From contig JABLXU010000005.1 of assembly GCA_013177805.1 (NCBI GenBank), positions 1 through 64,000 on the forward strand: a stretch of 64,000 nt of DNA, given 5' to 3'. Source of the DNA: Candidatus Omnitrophota bacterium (GTDB lineage Bacteria; Hinthialibacterota; Hinthialibacteria; Hinthialibacterales; Hinthialibacteraceae). Below the pieces are notes generated by a model. The model had not been told where the DNA came from. It was given only the letters and a program-made list of their open reading frames with translations, and did no database searches. Within the stretch, counting starts at the first letter, position 1. Each line of letters opens with the position of its first letter. Shown in pieces: positions 26,321-34,595 of this stretch. Made by a program: the position numbers and the translations under genes.

Positions 26321-26758
26321 TTATTCGATCGTGAGCGGAACGGGTTTATGGGCGGCGTGTGGATGCTCCGGACCGCTGTACACCCGCAGTTTTTTCATCA
26401 TTTTACGTCCCAGGCGGTTTTTCGGCAACATGCCCCATATGGCTTCTTGCACGGCCTTTCGTGGATTTTCCGCTAAGGCTTGCCGGAAGGTTTTCTGTTT
26501 TAATCCCCCAGGATACATCGTATGGTAAATGACTTTTTTCTTGTCCAGCTTTTCGCCGGTCAACCGCACTTTGTCCGCGTTGACGATGATCACGTGATCC
26601 CCGGTATCCAGGAACGGGGTGTAAATGGGTTTATGCTTCCCCATCAAGACAGTCGCGGCCTTGGTAGCCAGACGTCCCAGGATCACCCCTTCCGCGTCGA
26701 TTACATAAAAGTGATGCGTGCTTTTGATATGTTCCGGTGTGGCAATGTAGGTTTTCAT
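26321..26758 (-). CDS. rplM: 50S ribosomal protein L13
   Basis: The 145-residue large-subunit protein has [38 protein letters not shown] and [20 protein letters not shown], all typical of L13. The ATG at 26758 (MKTYIAT) matches the family start and has AGGAAC upstream; the frame continues 21 bases upstream without support. It is the first gene of the rplM-rpsI pair. Confidence 0.97.
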   Translation of the reverse strand: MKTYIATPEHIKSTHHFYVIDAEGVILGRLATKAATVLMGKHKPIYTPFLDTGDHVIIVNADKVRLTGEKLDKKKVIYHTMYPGGLKQKTFRQALAENPRKAVQEAIWGMLPKNRLGRKMMKKLRVYSGPEHPHAAHKPVPLTIE

Positions 26759-27068
26759 TTTTGTTCCTGTATGGTTCATGTATGCATGGTTCCATCCGAA
26801 CAGAGCTAATAAGGATAGCTTCGCGTGCGGCGATGGTCAAGGGATTCATGAAAGGGTTGATACGAAAAAATGAGCTTCCATCATGAAAATTTCCGTTCAT
26901 CATGAACTATAAAACAAGGGCCACGGATTCAGTACCCTGTTTCATTCAAACCGTTTATGGACGCACCCGAAATCTCTTCTTCCAGGGAAAACGGGAATTG
27001 TGGATGAATTCGGAAATCCAGGGGAATACGGTCTGTCTTCCGCGGAATTCCGGGCAGGACCGGTTTGC
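26759..27068. other. intergenic, leader region of rplM
   Basis: No gene was found. Just upstream of rplM, around 26847-26905, TTCATGAAA, TCATGAAAA and TTCATCATGAAC repeat an inverted TCATGA theme, which may include the promoter or an RNA leader for the ribosomal pair. The part near 26960-27060 is the 3' side of the DUF481 gene. Confidence 0.4.
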
Positions 27069-28133
27069 TTAGAACGTATATCCAATTCCCAGCATGTACT
27101 TGGTGTCCGCCCGTTCGAAGCCGGTGGCCGGGGTATTGTCGTATTCAAAACGGATGCCGGCCCGGGAGGACCATTGATCCGTCCATTTCCAGATCAGGCT
27201 GGTTTCGGAAATTCCCAGCCAGTCGTTGGTGTCTTCCACGCTGAGCAGGAATTCCGCGTTTTCCTCAAACCGCACAATATCTTTCACGATCCACCAACCG
27301 AATCCCAAAGCGAAACGGGCGGCGGCATAGGCCTGGTCGTCCGGATCATTAGAGAAATCTTCGTTGACATACGAAAAACCCGCCTCGCCGAAGAGATCGT
27401 ATATATCGGTTTCGAGGAATTGGTATCCGAGACCGGCGCCTCCTGTGGTCCGCAATTCTAAATCTTTTATGGCATCGCGGTCCAACCGGGTATTCAAGTA
27501 GCCGAACAGTTTTTCCGTGAAGAAATAGTCGTATTTTCCCGATATAAATTGGTCGTCGCGGGTTCCCTCGCCTTTATCCTCACTGTAAAAATAACCCCCT
27601 TTGAGGGTGATCCGGTCCTCGGCGGTCCGGCGGGACATCTCCCCCGCAACTCCGATCCCCTTGGTTTGGCTGTTGCCGTCGGTGATGGCTAAATCCCCGA
27701 TCAGGGAGCCATGCCATTTGACCGGTGAGGGCGGGGGTGGATTGATGGCGGCGATCTGCGAAGGCACGACAGGCACACGGGTCTGATCCTCGGCACGGAT
27801 GACTTCCAACCGCCCGGGGGTAGACGGTTGAATGGTTCCTGGGATCACGGTTCCGTCGCTCAGGTGGATCGGCATGACTTCGGCAGTCTCCAGTTCCACT
27901 ACTTTATCGAGAGGGATGATGATCTCCCCCGCGAATTCCGTTTTAAGGACTAGTTTCCCATCCGACAGGCTGGTGACAGCGCCATGAAGGATACTGCCGT
28001 CCACGGTTTTCACCGTATCCGGCAAAGCCAAAGGACAGCCGGCCCAAGTTAACAAGCCGATAAACACCATGGCCTTAAGGATGAAATGCGAGAATCCTCT
28101 CTTTTCATGCCAATCGCGGGCTTCGTCAACCAT
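27069..28133 (-). CDS. DUF481-type outer membrane beta-barrel protein
   Basis: The 354-residue protein has a leader (KAMVFIGLLTWAGCPLALP). Residues 40-140 are a beta-rich domain (VKTVDGSILHGAVTSLSDGK, then IIIPLDKVVELETAE) resembling SH3-like/LptD-type periplasmic modules. From about 145 comes a DUF481 beta-barrel: alternating strands such as GSLIGDLAITDGNSQT, ELRTTGGAGLGYQFLETD, and a terminal YMLGIGYTF, whose last Phe is the usual signal for BAM insertion. AAGGAG lies 7 bases before the ATG. DUF481 proteins have been linked to envelope stress; the role here is unknown. No partner gene overlaps it. Confidence 0.83.
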   Translation of the reverse strand: MVDEARDWHEKRGFSHFILKAMVFIGLLTWAGCPLALPDTVKTVDGSILHGAVTSLSDGKLVLKTEFAGEIIIPLDKVVELETAEVMPIHLSDGTVIPGTIQPSTPGRLEVIRAEDQTRVPVVPSQIAAINPPPPSPVKWHGSLIGDLAITDGNSQTKGIGVAGEMSRRTAEDRITLKGGYFYSEDKGEGTRDDQFISGKYDYFFTEKLFGYLNTRLDRDAIKDLELRTTGGAGLGYQFLETDIYDLFGEAGFSYVNEDFSNDPDDQAYAAARFALGFGWWIVKDIVRFEENAEFLLSVEDTNDWLGISETSLIWKWTDQWSSRAGIRFEYDNTPATGFERADTKYMLGIGYTF

Positions 28134-28376
28134 GATGGATCTCCTTATGATGTATAATTATATAGATTTATATTTATACATGGATATTAAAGGGGGTATC
28201 GGAAAGAAAATCAAGGAGGGCCGGGAAAATGGGATCAATATTTATATCCAATATTATCAGTAGGTTATAAAAATTATTTAAATAATAACAAAAATTGCTA
28301 GGTAATTGATTTCGAATATGAAATATTTATAGGATGGAATCGAAGGCCATATTCCTATCCAATCCGCGTCAACAGT

Positions 28377-29231
28377 TCACTGGTGGCCCAGTGCTTCGCG
28401 CAGGAGTGAGGTAACCAGATTCTCGGGGAAGATTTTCACCAGGCTTTGAAGAGCGGATTCCATCTGCTGGGTGTTATCGGCCGCCAGGAATAGGCCGTAG
28501 TAAGCCAGGGGAAGAAATTTGGACCGGGGATAGCGTTCAATCCATCGGATCAAATCGCGCTGGGCCTGCGTTTTGTTTTCCGATCGGAGCATCGCGTACG
28601 CCAACGCCAGATCGATTTGATCCTGCGCGTTTTTGGCTTTATCCGGAACTTTCTGGGCTAAGGATTGCACCCGGAGGACATCATTCCGGTAATGGGCGAG
28701 TTGCAGGAGATTGAAAAAGACATCCGCGCGGAGAACTTGCGGATCTTCCCCCAATTCGGCCGCGTCCTTGGCGGGCGACAGGAGTACTGCCTCGTGTTTC
28801 CAGATCAAGGTTTCCACGGATCCGCCCAGATGGCCGCGGCTCATCAGGATCAAGGGGACCAATTCCACCACGGCCTTCTGCGCCCAGGCGGAGGAAGTCC
28901 ATTCGGCAATGATGGTACTGTACAGAGCCACCAAACTGCTGGCGTTGGTTTCGCTTTGGGCCATCTGATAATAAATCTGGGCCAAAGGCTTGATATAGCC
29001 CGACCCTTGAATGATCCGGTTCAGTTGATTTTGGACTTGTTCCCGGTCGCCTCGTTGAAGCAGGCGCCGCAATTCCTTGAGTGAATTTTCCGTGGCGGGA
29101 TCGTATGCAGGGGACATGGTGCGTGGGATTTGCGCGTAAGAAGGCCAGGACGCCAAATCGCATCCGACGGCCACGAACAGGCCCTGCAAAGCGAGACCAA
29201 TCGAAGACCAGGCCAACCATTTACGCCACAT
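28377..29231 (-). CDS. putative TPR-like lipoprotein
   Basis: The 284-residue product begins MWRKWLAWSSIGLALQGLF, then VAVGC with Cys24 followed by Asp, a plausible though not ideal lipobox. The rest is helical with repeated patterns such as SLKELRRLLQRGDREQVQNQ and LAQIYYQMAQSETNASSL, in the style of TPR/Sel1 scaffolds. Its start overlaps the 3' end of miaB by 11 bp, so translation is probably coupled. The function is unknown; an envelope assembly role is only a guess. Confidence 0.7.
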   Translation of the reverse strand: MWRKWLAWSSIGLALQGLFVAVGCDLASWPSYAQIPRTMSPAYDPATENSLKELRRLLQRGDREQVQNQLNRIIQGSGYIKPLAQIYYQMAQSETNASSLVALYSTIIAEWTSSAWAQKAVVELVPLILMSRGHLGGSVETLIWKHEAVLLSPAKDAAELGEDPQVLRADVFFNLLQLAHYRNDVLRVQSLAQKVPDKAKNAQDQIDLALAYAMLRSENKTQAQRDLIRWIERYPRSKFLPLAYYGLFLAADNTQQMESALQSLVKIFPENLVTSLLREALGHQ

Positions 29232-30591
29232 GGATTTTCAGACCGCCTTGTGTGGATTCTCCGGAGGAGAGGGGGTCTCCGAACAACGTGTACGATGTGC
29301 AGCCGGTCAGGAGAACTTGTACCAAATCGCCCGGCGAGTAGGCGCCGGCAGGAGCGGATAATTTCACAATCCGGCCGGTGCGCATCCGGGATTCGTATTC
29401 CATCCCGCCTTGAGAGGAAGGGGTGGAACGTTCAATCATCACTTCCACCCGGGATCCGGTCAGGTTTCGGTTCATTTCCCCCGCGATTTCGTGTTGCAGT
29501 TGGAGTAACGTGTCTAGCCGCCGGGATTTGGTGTACTCATCCACCTGATTGATCATAGCCGCCGCCACCGTGCCGGGGCGGGGGGAATATTTGAACATGA
29601 AGGCCGCATCGAAACGTACCTCACGGACCAGATCCAAGGTCTGTTGAAAATCCTCTTCCGTTTCTCCCGGAAAGCCGACAATGATGTCCGTGGTGATGGC
29701 CGGCGGCAAGGCGCGGCCTTCGTACAGGGACCGGAAATAGCGGACCTGGTTGAGATACTCTTCCCGCGTGTAGGTACGCCGCATCGCTTTGAGAATCCGG
29801 TTGGAGCCGGACTGCACAGGCAGGTGCAGCTGCTCGCAGACCTTATCCAGCGAGGCCATGACCTCGAACAGAGCGCGAATGGAGGTGCTGGGATAGGAGG
29901 TGGTGAACCGGAGGCGCGCCAATCCCGGGATCTGATTTACCCGTTCCAACAATTGGGGAAACCGGATGCCGTCATACCGATAGGAATTGATGGTCTGCCC
30001 AATGAGGGTGATTTCCTTATATCCCTTTTGGACCAAGGTTTCCACTTCCTGCAGAATGATGCGTGGATCGCGGGAGCGCTCCGGCCCGCGAGTGGAGGGC
30101 ACCACGCAGAAAGTGCATTTTTTATTACACCCCTTCATGACGGAGACGAAACAAGGGTAGCTGACCGCCTCATTAGGGGCGGGAAACGGTTGGTCGTATT
30201 CGTCCTCGATACCGGTGATATCCACGAGGGGGCGGTTCCCTCGTTCCAACTCCTCCACGAGCCGGGCGATGGAGCCGATCGCCCCGGGCCCTATGACCAG
30301 ATCGAGGTAGGGAACGGCGTCCGTGAGCCGGGCACCTTCCTTTTGGCCCATGCATCCGCACACGCCCAAAAAGCGCAGGCGGCCTTTGTCTTTGTAGCGC
30401 TTCAACTGGCCGATCCGGCCCCGCACCCGCTGTTCCGCCCCCTCGCGGATGGAGCAGGTGTTGAGCAAGATCATCTCGGCTTCCGCCAGATTGTCGGTAT
30501 ACTCATGGCCCGCGCCATTGAGCAGTCCCATCATGGACTTGGTGTCATACACGTTCATCTGGCAACCGAAGGTTTGAATATGGTATTTCAT
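29221..30591 (-). CDS. miaB: tRNA-2-methylthio-N6-dimethylallyladenosine synthase
   Basis: The 456-residue radical SAM methylthiotransferase adds the 2-methylthio group to i6A37 of tRNAs reading codons starting with U. The N-terminal UPF0004 domain has Cys10, Cys46 and Cys80 (TFGCQMN, NTCSIRE, GVCGCMG) for the auxiliary 4Fe-4S cluster. The radical SAM cluster is Cys155, Cys159, Cys162 (GCNKKCTFCVVP). A C-terminal TRAM domain with tRNA-binding basic residues ends the protein. The order NTCSIRE plus STRGPERSR fits MiaB rather than MtaB or RimO. Confidence 0.96.
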   Translation of the reverse strand: MKYHIQTFGCQMNVYDTKSMMGLLNGAGHEYTDNLAEAEMILLNTCSIREGAEQRVRGRIGQLKRYKDKGRLRFLGVCGCMGQKEGARLTDAVPYLDLVIGPGAIGSIARLVEELERGNRPLVDITGIEDEYDQPFPAPNEAVSYPCFVSVMKGCNKKCTFCVVPSTRGPERSRDPRIILQEVETLVQKGYKEITLIGQTINSYRYDGIRFPQLLERVNQIPGLARLRFTTSYPSTSIRALFEVMASLDKVCEQLHLPVQSGSNRILKAMRRTYTREEYLNQVRYFRSLYEGRALPPAITTDIIVGFPGETEEDFQQTLDLVREVRFDAAFMFKYSPRPGTVAAAMINQVDEYTKSRRLDTLLQLQHEIAGEMNRNLTGSRVEVMIERSTPSSQGGMEYESRMRTGRIVKLSAPAGAYSPGDLVQVLLTGCTSYTLFGDPLSSGESTQGGLKIHVA

Positions 30592-30853
30592 GGCGGATTG
30601 GTGGTTGTTGGATTTTCCTGCCAGGCGTTTTCGGGATGCACTCCGGAACCGGTGTGATTATTTTTTTCTTTATTGTAGCGGGACGGAGTTAGATTGGAAT
30701 GGATTGAGGCTCTCCTGAAATGTGAATAGTTTGTAGCCACGCTCTGGAGCCGATACTTTCAGGAATTCCAAGGACTTGCCGATAAAACGGGGAAGGGGAA
30801 TTTGTGCCTTTCGGCAAGTATGTTTTCAATAAATAAAATGAATTGAGAAAACC

Positions 30854-31213
30854 ATGGATGATTCCTGCAGGATCGATTCGAGCGCATTGGACCATTTGGT
30901 GGCAATTGGCGGGGCGGCGTTCACCGTCCGGATGATCGATCTTTTTCTGGAAGGCGGGAGCAAACGGATGGAGGAGGCCTGGGAGCGGGAGAAAGCGGGT
31001 GATTGGACGGGAGTGCAGAAAGCGGTGCACGCGATGCGGTCCAGCGCCGGGAATTTCGGCGCACGGCGCCTGTTTGATCTGGCAGGGGAAATCGAACATC
31101 TGGCCATGTTGGGACAGACCAGCGCTCTGCCCGGTCTTTTGCATACCTTGGAGGAGATATTGAATCAAGTACAAAACCAATTGCGACAGGAGAGGGAACG
31201 ATTGCGGTTATGA
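30854..31213 (+). CDS. histidine-phosphotransfer (HPt) domain protein
   Basis: The 119-residue single-domain protein has the HPt four-helix pattern with the phosphorylatable His59 in VHAMRSSAGNFGARRL (typical HxLKGxAxxxGA). It would carry phosphoryl groups between receiver domains. Its TGA overlaps the ATG of the response regulator by ATGA, so the two are translationally coupled. The histidine kinase follows downstream, together forming an independent three-gene phosphorelay. The trailing QVQNQLRQERERLRL is basic and coiled. Confidence 0.9.
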   Translation: MDDSCRIDSSALDHLVAIGGAAFTVRMIDLFLEGGSKRMEEAWEREKAGDWTGVQKAVHAMRSSAGNFGARRLFDLAGEIEHLAMLGQTSALPGLLHTLEEILNQVQNQLRQERERLRL

Positions 31214-31605
31214 AAAAAATTGCGGTGGTGGAAGACAATCCGGATAACCGGCTGCTGGTGCAAGCCATCTTGGAAGACTTGTATGAAGTGGTTGAATACG
31301 AAACCGGCCCGGAAGCGCTGGAAGGAATGGAGAACGATCCTCCCGATCTGGTTCTTCTCGATATTTCCTTGCCCGGGATGGACGGCGCGGAAGTGTTGCG
31401 CCGGCTGCGGGAAAGCCCCCGGTTGAAAACTCTGCCCGTGGTGGCCTTAACCGCTCATGCCATGGCCGGAGACCGGGAGAAATATTTGAAAGCGGGATTT
31501 GACGATTACGTCACCAAACCCATTTTGGATGAAGGAATTTTGTTGGAGGTGATCGCAAGCGGCTTGAAGCATTCCGCGCAGGCGGAAGCTGGTGAATCCA
31601 ATTAA
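31210..31605 (+). CDS. response regulator, receiver domain only
   Basis: The 131-residue CheY-type receiver carries acidic pocket residues Glu8 and Asp9 (VVEDN), phospho-acceptor Asp51 (LLDISLPGMDG) and conserved Lys near 103 (VTKPI). No output domain is attached, so it may signal by phosphotransfer through HPt or by protein interaction. It overlaps the HPt gene by 4 bp and lies 61 bp before the kinase gene. Confidence 0.94.
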   Translation: MKKIAVVEDNPDNRLLVQAILEDLYEVVEYETGPEALEGMENDPPDLVLLDISLPGMDGAEVLRRLRESPRLKTLPVVALTAHAMAGDREKYLKAGFDDYVTKPILDEGILLEVIASGLKHSAQAEAGESN

Positions 31606-31666
31606 GGGAGGATCCCGCGAATCGAGATGGGTGGCGATCATGAAAATGCATGTGGTTGAATAATCG

Positions 31667-34261
31667 ATGAATATCAAATCCCAAACGCCCAGCCATGCGG
31701 CAGGGGAATCACCCTTCGTCGTGGAAAAATTGCCACCCCGGGAACTGCGGAAATGGCTGGATGGAGTATTACACGGGTATCTCCAGCCGATATGCCTGGG
31801 ATTGGGCATTTTCTATTCCGCCTTGACCGTGGTTCATGTGTTCAAACTTCCAGATTTTATGAAGGTTCGTATGTCCCTCGTGGCGCTGGGAACCGCGGGG
31901 ATTATTCTGCTTTTGTATATTCTGCTGGGACGAAGGCGGATCCCCGCGCGGTGGTCGCATCCCCTCAGCGCCGGTATCGCCGGTCTGGTCTGGTTGAATT
32001 CCATCCTGCACTTGTACCTCTCGCAAGACCCGATGCAATCCACCAACTTGGCGGTGCTGATTGCCGGGGCCGGTTTTTTCTTCCTCTCCACCCGCTGGCT
32101 GACCGTGGTAGTGGCGGCTTCGTTGTTGGGATGGTTCGGGGTGGCCGTAACCGCGGTGAATCCGGACGGCTGGGATCATTACGGTGTCTTGCTGGTGGAA
32201 TGCAGCCTGCTGGCCTATTTGGTGCACACCATGCAAATCCGGACCCACCGGCGCACCATTATCACCCTCAAGCAACTGGAAAAAGCGCAGGAACATCTGA
32301 GCCACCGGACCCGGGAGATGGAGAAGACGCAGCAAGAGTTGGAAAAACAGATCGCCGGGCGCCGCCAGACTGACAATCTCCTGCGCCAATTTGTCCAAAA
32401 CGCCCCCGCCCCGATCGTCATGCTCGACCGGGACAGGAATTACTTGTTGTATAGCAAACGCTGGCTAAGCGATTTTCACTTAGATGAAAGGGATTTGGCG
32501 GGCCGCGAAAACCGGGAATTCCTCTCCTGCCTGCCTCCCCAATGGGAAGCGGTCCATGCCCGCTGCTTGCAAGGGCATATTGAGCACGGTGAAGACGAAC
32601 CCCTGATTCGGGAAGACGGATCGATTGATTGGATCCGCTGGGAGGCGCATCCCTGGTACGAATCCGAAGGCCAAATCGGCGGCACCCTGATGTTCGTGGA
32701 GATGATCACGGAACGCAAGCGCGCGGAAGAGGAATTGCGGAGCCGGGAAGAACGCCTCCGTTTGTATTTCAACCTGTCCTTGATCGGGAACGCCATCATC
32801 TCCCTGGACAACCGGTTCGTGGAAATCAACGACCGGTTGTTGGATATCTTCGGCTACACAGCGGCCGAACTGCGCGGGATGACCTGGACCAGCTTGTTTC
32901 ATCCGGACGATCTGGCCGAGAACGTGGATCAATACGAGCGGATCATCCGGGGAGAAATCGAAGGCTATTCCATGGATCAGCGGTTTCTCCACAAAAGCGG
33001 CGAGGTGATTTACGCCTCCATCTCCATGCGTTGCGTGCGCCGGTCCGACGGCCGGCCGGAGTACCTGTTGTGCAACATCGAGGACATCACCGACCGCTAC
33101 CGGGCAGAACAGGCGTTGCGCGACAGCGAGGAGCGCCTGCAGGATTTTCTGGACAACGCCAACGACCTGATCCAAAGTGTGAGTCCCGATGGCCGGTTTC
33201 TGTACGTCAACCGCGCCTGGAAAGAGACCCTGGGATACACCGATTCCGAAGTGGAACGTTTAACCTTGCGCGATATTCTGCATCCGTCCTGCCAGGAGAG
33301 TTGCCTCGAGATCTTCCAGCGGGTATTTCAAGGAGAATCGGTGAACAACCTGGAAGCGGTGTTTGTATCCAAGGACGGCCGCCGGATCATCGTCCAGGGC
33401 AACGTCAACTGCCGGATGGAAAATCAGCGGCCGGTGGCCACGCGCAGCATCTTCCGGGACATGACCGAATACAAACGGGCCGAGGAAGAGTTGAAAGCCG
33501 CCAAAGTCCGTGCCGAGGAGGCCAACAACGCCAAAAGCCGTTTTCTGGCCAACATGAGTCACGAATTGCGTACCCCGTTGAATTCAGTCATCGGATTCGC
33601 CAACATCCTCAAGAAAAACAAACACAACCGTTTTCAAGATCAAGAACTGGTCTATTTGGACCGGATTTGCCGCAATGGAACGCACCTGCTCAACCTGATC
33701 AACGACATTCTCGATTTGTCCAAGGTGGAAGCGGGTAAAATGCAATTGGATCTGCAAGCCGTCCATCTTCCGGATCTGATTCAGGATATTCTCTCCCAAT
33801 TCGAGAGCCAGGTGCGTGACAAACCGGTTCAGTTGCTGGCGGAAATTCCCGCGGCCTTGCCACCCCTGCGCACCGATCCCAGTAAACTGCGGCAAATCTT
33901 GATCAATCTGATCGGCAACGCCGTGAAATTCACACCCCGGGGTTCGGTCAGGATCAAGGTCGTACCAGGCTCCGGAGAGCATCCGGTGCGGCAAATTGAG
34001 GTGATCGACACGGGCATCGGGATCCCCAAAGACCGGCTGGATATCATTTTCGAAGCGTTTCAACAGGCGGATTACAGCACCGCCCGCAAGTTTGGGGGCA
34101 CGGGCCTGGGGCTGGCTATCTGCCGGTCGATGTGCAAGATTTTGGGTTATTACTTGGATGTCAGCAGCGAAGAGGGGAAAGGCTCCACATTCCGCATAAT
34201 TTTGGGTGAGACGCCCACGGCCGGATTGGCCGTCGATGCTAGAAGCCACACGGAAGGATAA
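31667..34261 (+). CDS. membrane-bound PAS sensor histidine kinase
   Basis: The 864-residue protein has six predicted membrane helices (about 45-200), a coiled coil (KAQEHLSHRTREMEKTQQEL), and three PAS domains (about 243-355, 363-484, 487-608). HisKA follows with phospho-acceptor His632 (FLANMSHELRTPLNSVIGF). The HATPase_c domain contains the N box (NLIGNAVKFTP), DTGIGIPKDRL and GGTGLGLAICRS. No receiver or HPt is fused to it; these are separate genes just upstream, so the phosphorelay is split into three proteins. Ligand is unknown. Confidence 0.95.
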   Translation: MNIKSQTPSHAAGESPFVVEKLPPRELRKWLDGVLHGYLQPICLGLGIFYSALTVVHVFKLPDFMKVRMSLVALGTAGIILLLYILLGRRRIPARWSHPLSAGIAGLVWLNSILHLYLSQDPMQSTNLAVLIAGAGFFFLSTRWLTVVVAASLLGWFGVAVTAVNPDGWDHYGVLLVECSLLAYLVHTMQIRTHRRTIITLKQLEKAQEHLSHRTREMEKTQQELEKQIAGRRQTDNLLRQFVQNAPAPIVMLDRDRNYLLYSKRWLSDFHLDERDLAGRENREFLSCLPPQWEAVHARCLQGHIEHGEDEPLIREDGSIDWIRWEAHPWYESEGQIGGTLMFVEMITERKRAEEELRSREERLRLYFNLSLIGNAIISLDNRFVEINDRLLDIFGYTAAELRGMTWTSLFHPDDLAENVDQYERIIRGEIEGYSMDQRFLHKSGEVIYASISMRCVRRSDGRPEYLLCNIEDITDRYRAEQALRDSEERLQDFLDNANDLIQSVSPDGRFLYVNRAWKETLGYTDSEVERLTLRDILHPSCQESCLEIFQRVFQGESVNNLEAVFVSKDGRRIIVQGNVNCRMENQRPVATRSIFRDMTEYKRAEEELKAAKVRAEEANNAKSRFLANMSHELRTPLNSVIGFANILKKNKHNRFQDQELVYLDRICRNGTHLLNLINDILDLSKVEAGKMQLDLQAVHLPDLIQDILSQFESQVRDKPVQLLAEIPAALPPLRTDPSKLRQILINLIGNAVKFTPRGSVRIKVVPGSGEHPVRQIEVIDTGIGIPKDRLDIIFEAFQQADYSTARKFGGTGLGLAICRSMCKILGYYLDVSSEEGKGSTFRIILGETPTAGLAVDARSHTEG

Positions 34262-34321
34262 ATATTCAGGGATTGGGTATAGGGATTGGGCATTTGGGGC
34301 TATCGTGGCCGTGGATTGAAA

Positions 34322-34410
34322 CGGAGAGGGTGGGATTCGAACCCACGAAGCCCTTTTGAGGCTTACACGATTTCCAGTCGTGCTCCTTCGGCCAACTCGG
34401 ACACCTCTCC
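34322..34410 (-). tRNA. tRNA-Ser (GGA)
   Basis: The 89-nt minus-strand sequence has an acceptor stem GGAGAGG/CCTCTCC, anticodon arm CACGA-CTGGAAA-TCGTG with anticodon GGA, a long variable arm (AAGCCTCAAAAGGGCTT) typical of serine tRNA, and T arm GGGTTCGAATCCC. The discriminator base is G. Confidence 0.95.
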
Positions 34411-34481
34411 CCTTATCTCACGGACTGGAAACAGGGCAAAATTACCGTGATTTATTGTAGCCAAACCGTTCGGGCAGGGTA

Positions 34482-34514
34482 GGGGGATGTCATCCCCCGC
34501 CTGGCTTCCCAGGC
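34482..34514. terminator. tandem hairpins between sulfatase-like gene and tRNA-Ser
   Basis: GGGGGATG-T-CATCCCCC (34482-34498) is followed at once by GCCTGG-CTTC-CCAGGC (34499-34514). Both are perfect hairpins about 80 bp past the stop of the sulfatase-like gene on the minus strand and before the tRNA. Without a T run on the minus side this may be a non-canonical terminator, processing site or dispersed repeat. Confidence 0.4.
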
Positions 34515-34595
34515 AAATAAATTTTATGAGATCGCCCCCGCCAGGAAATCATAAAATGGCTGTGAATCAACGACGGACCGGTGCGGCCGGAACCA

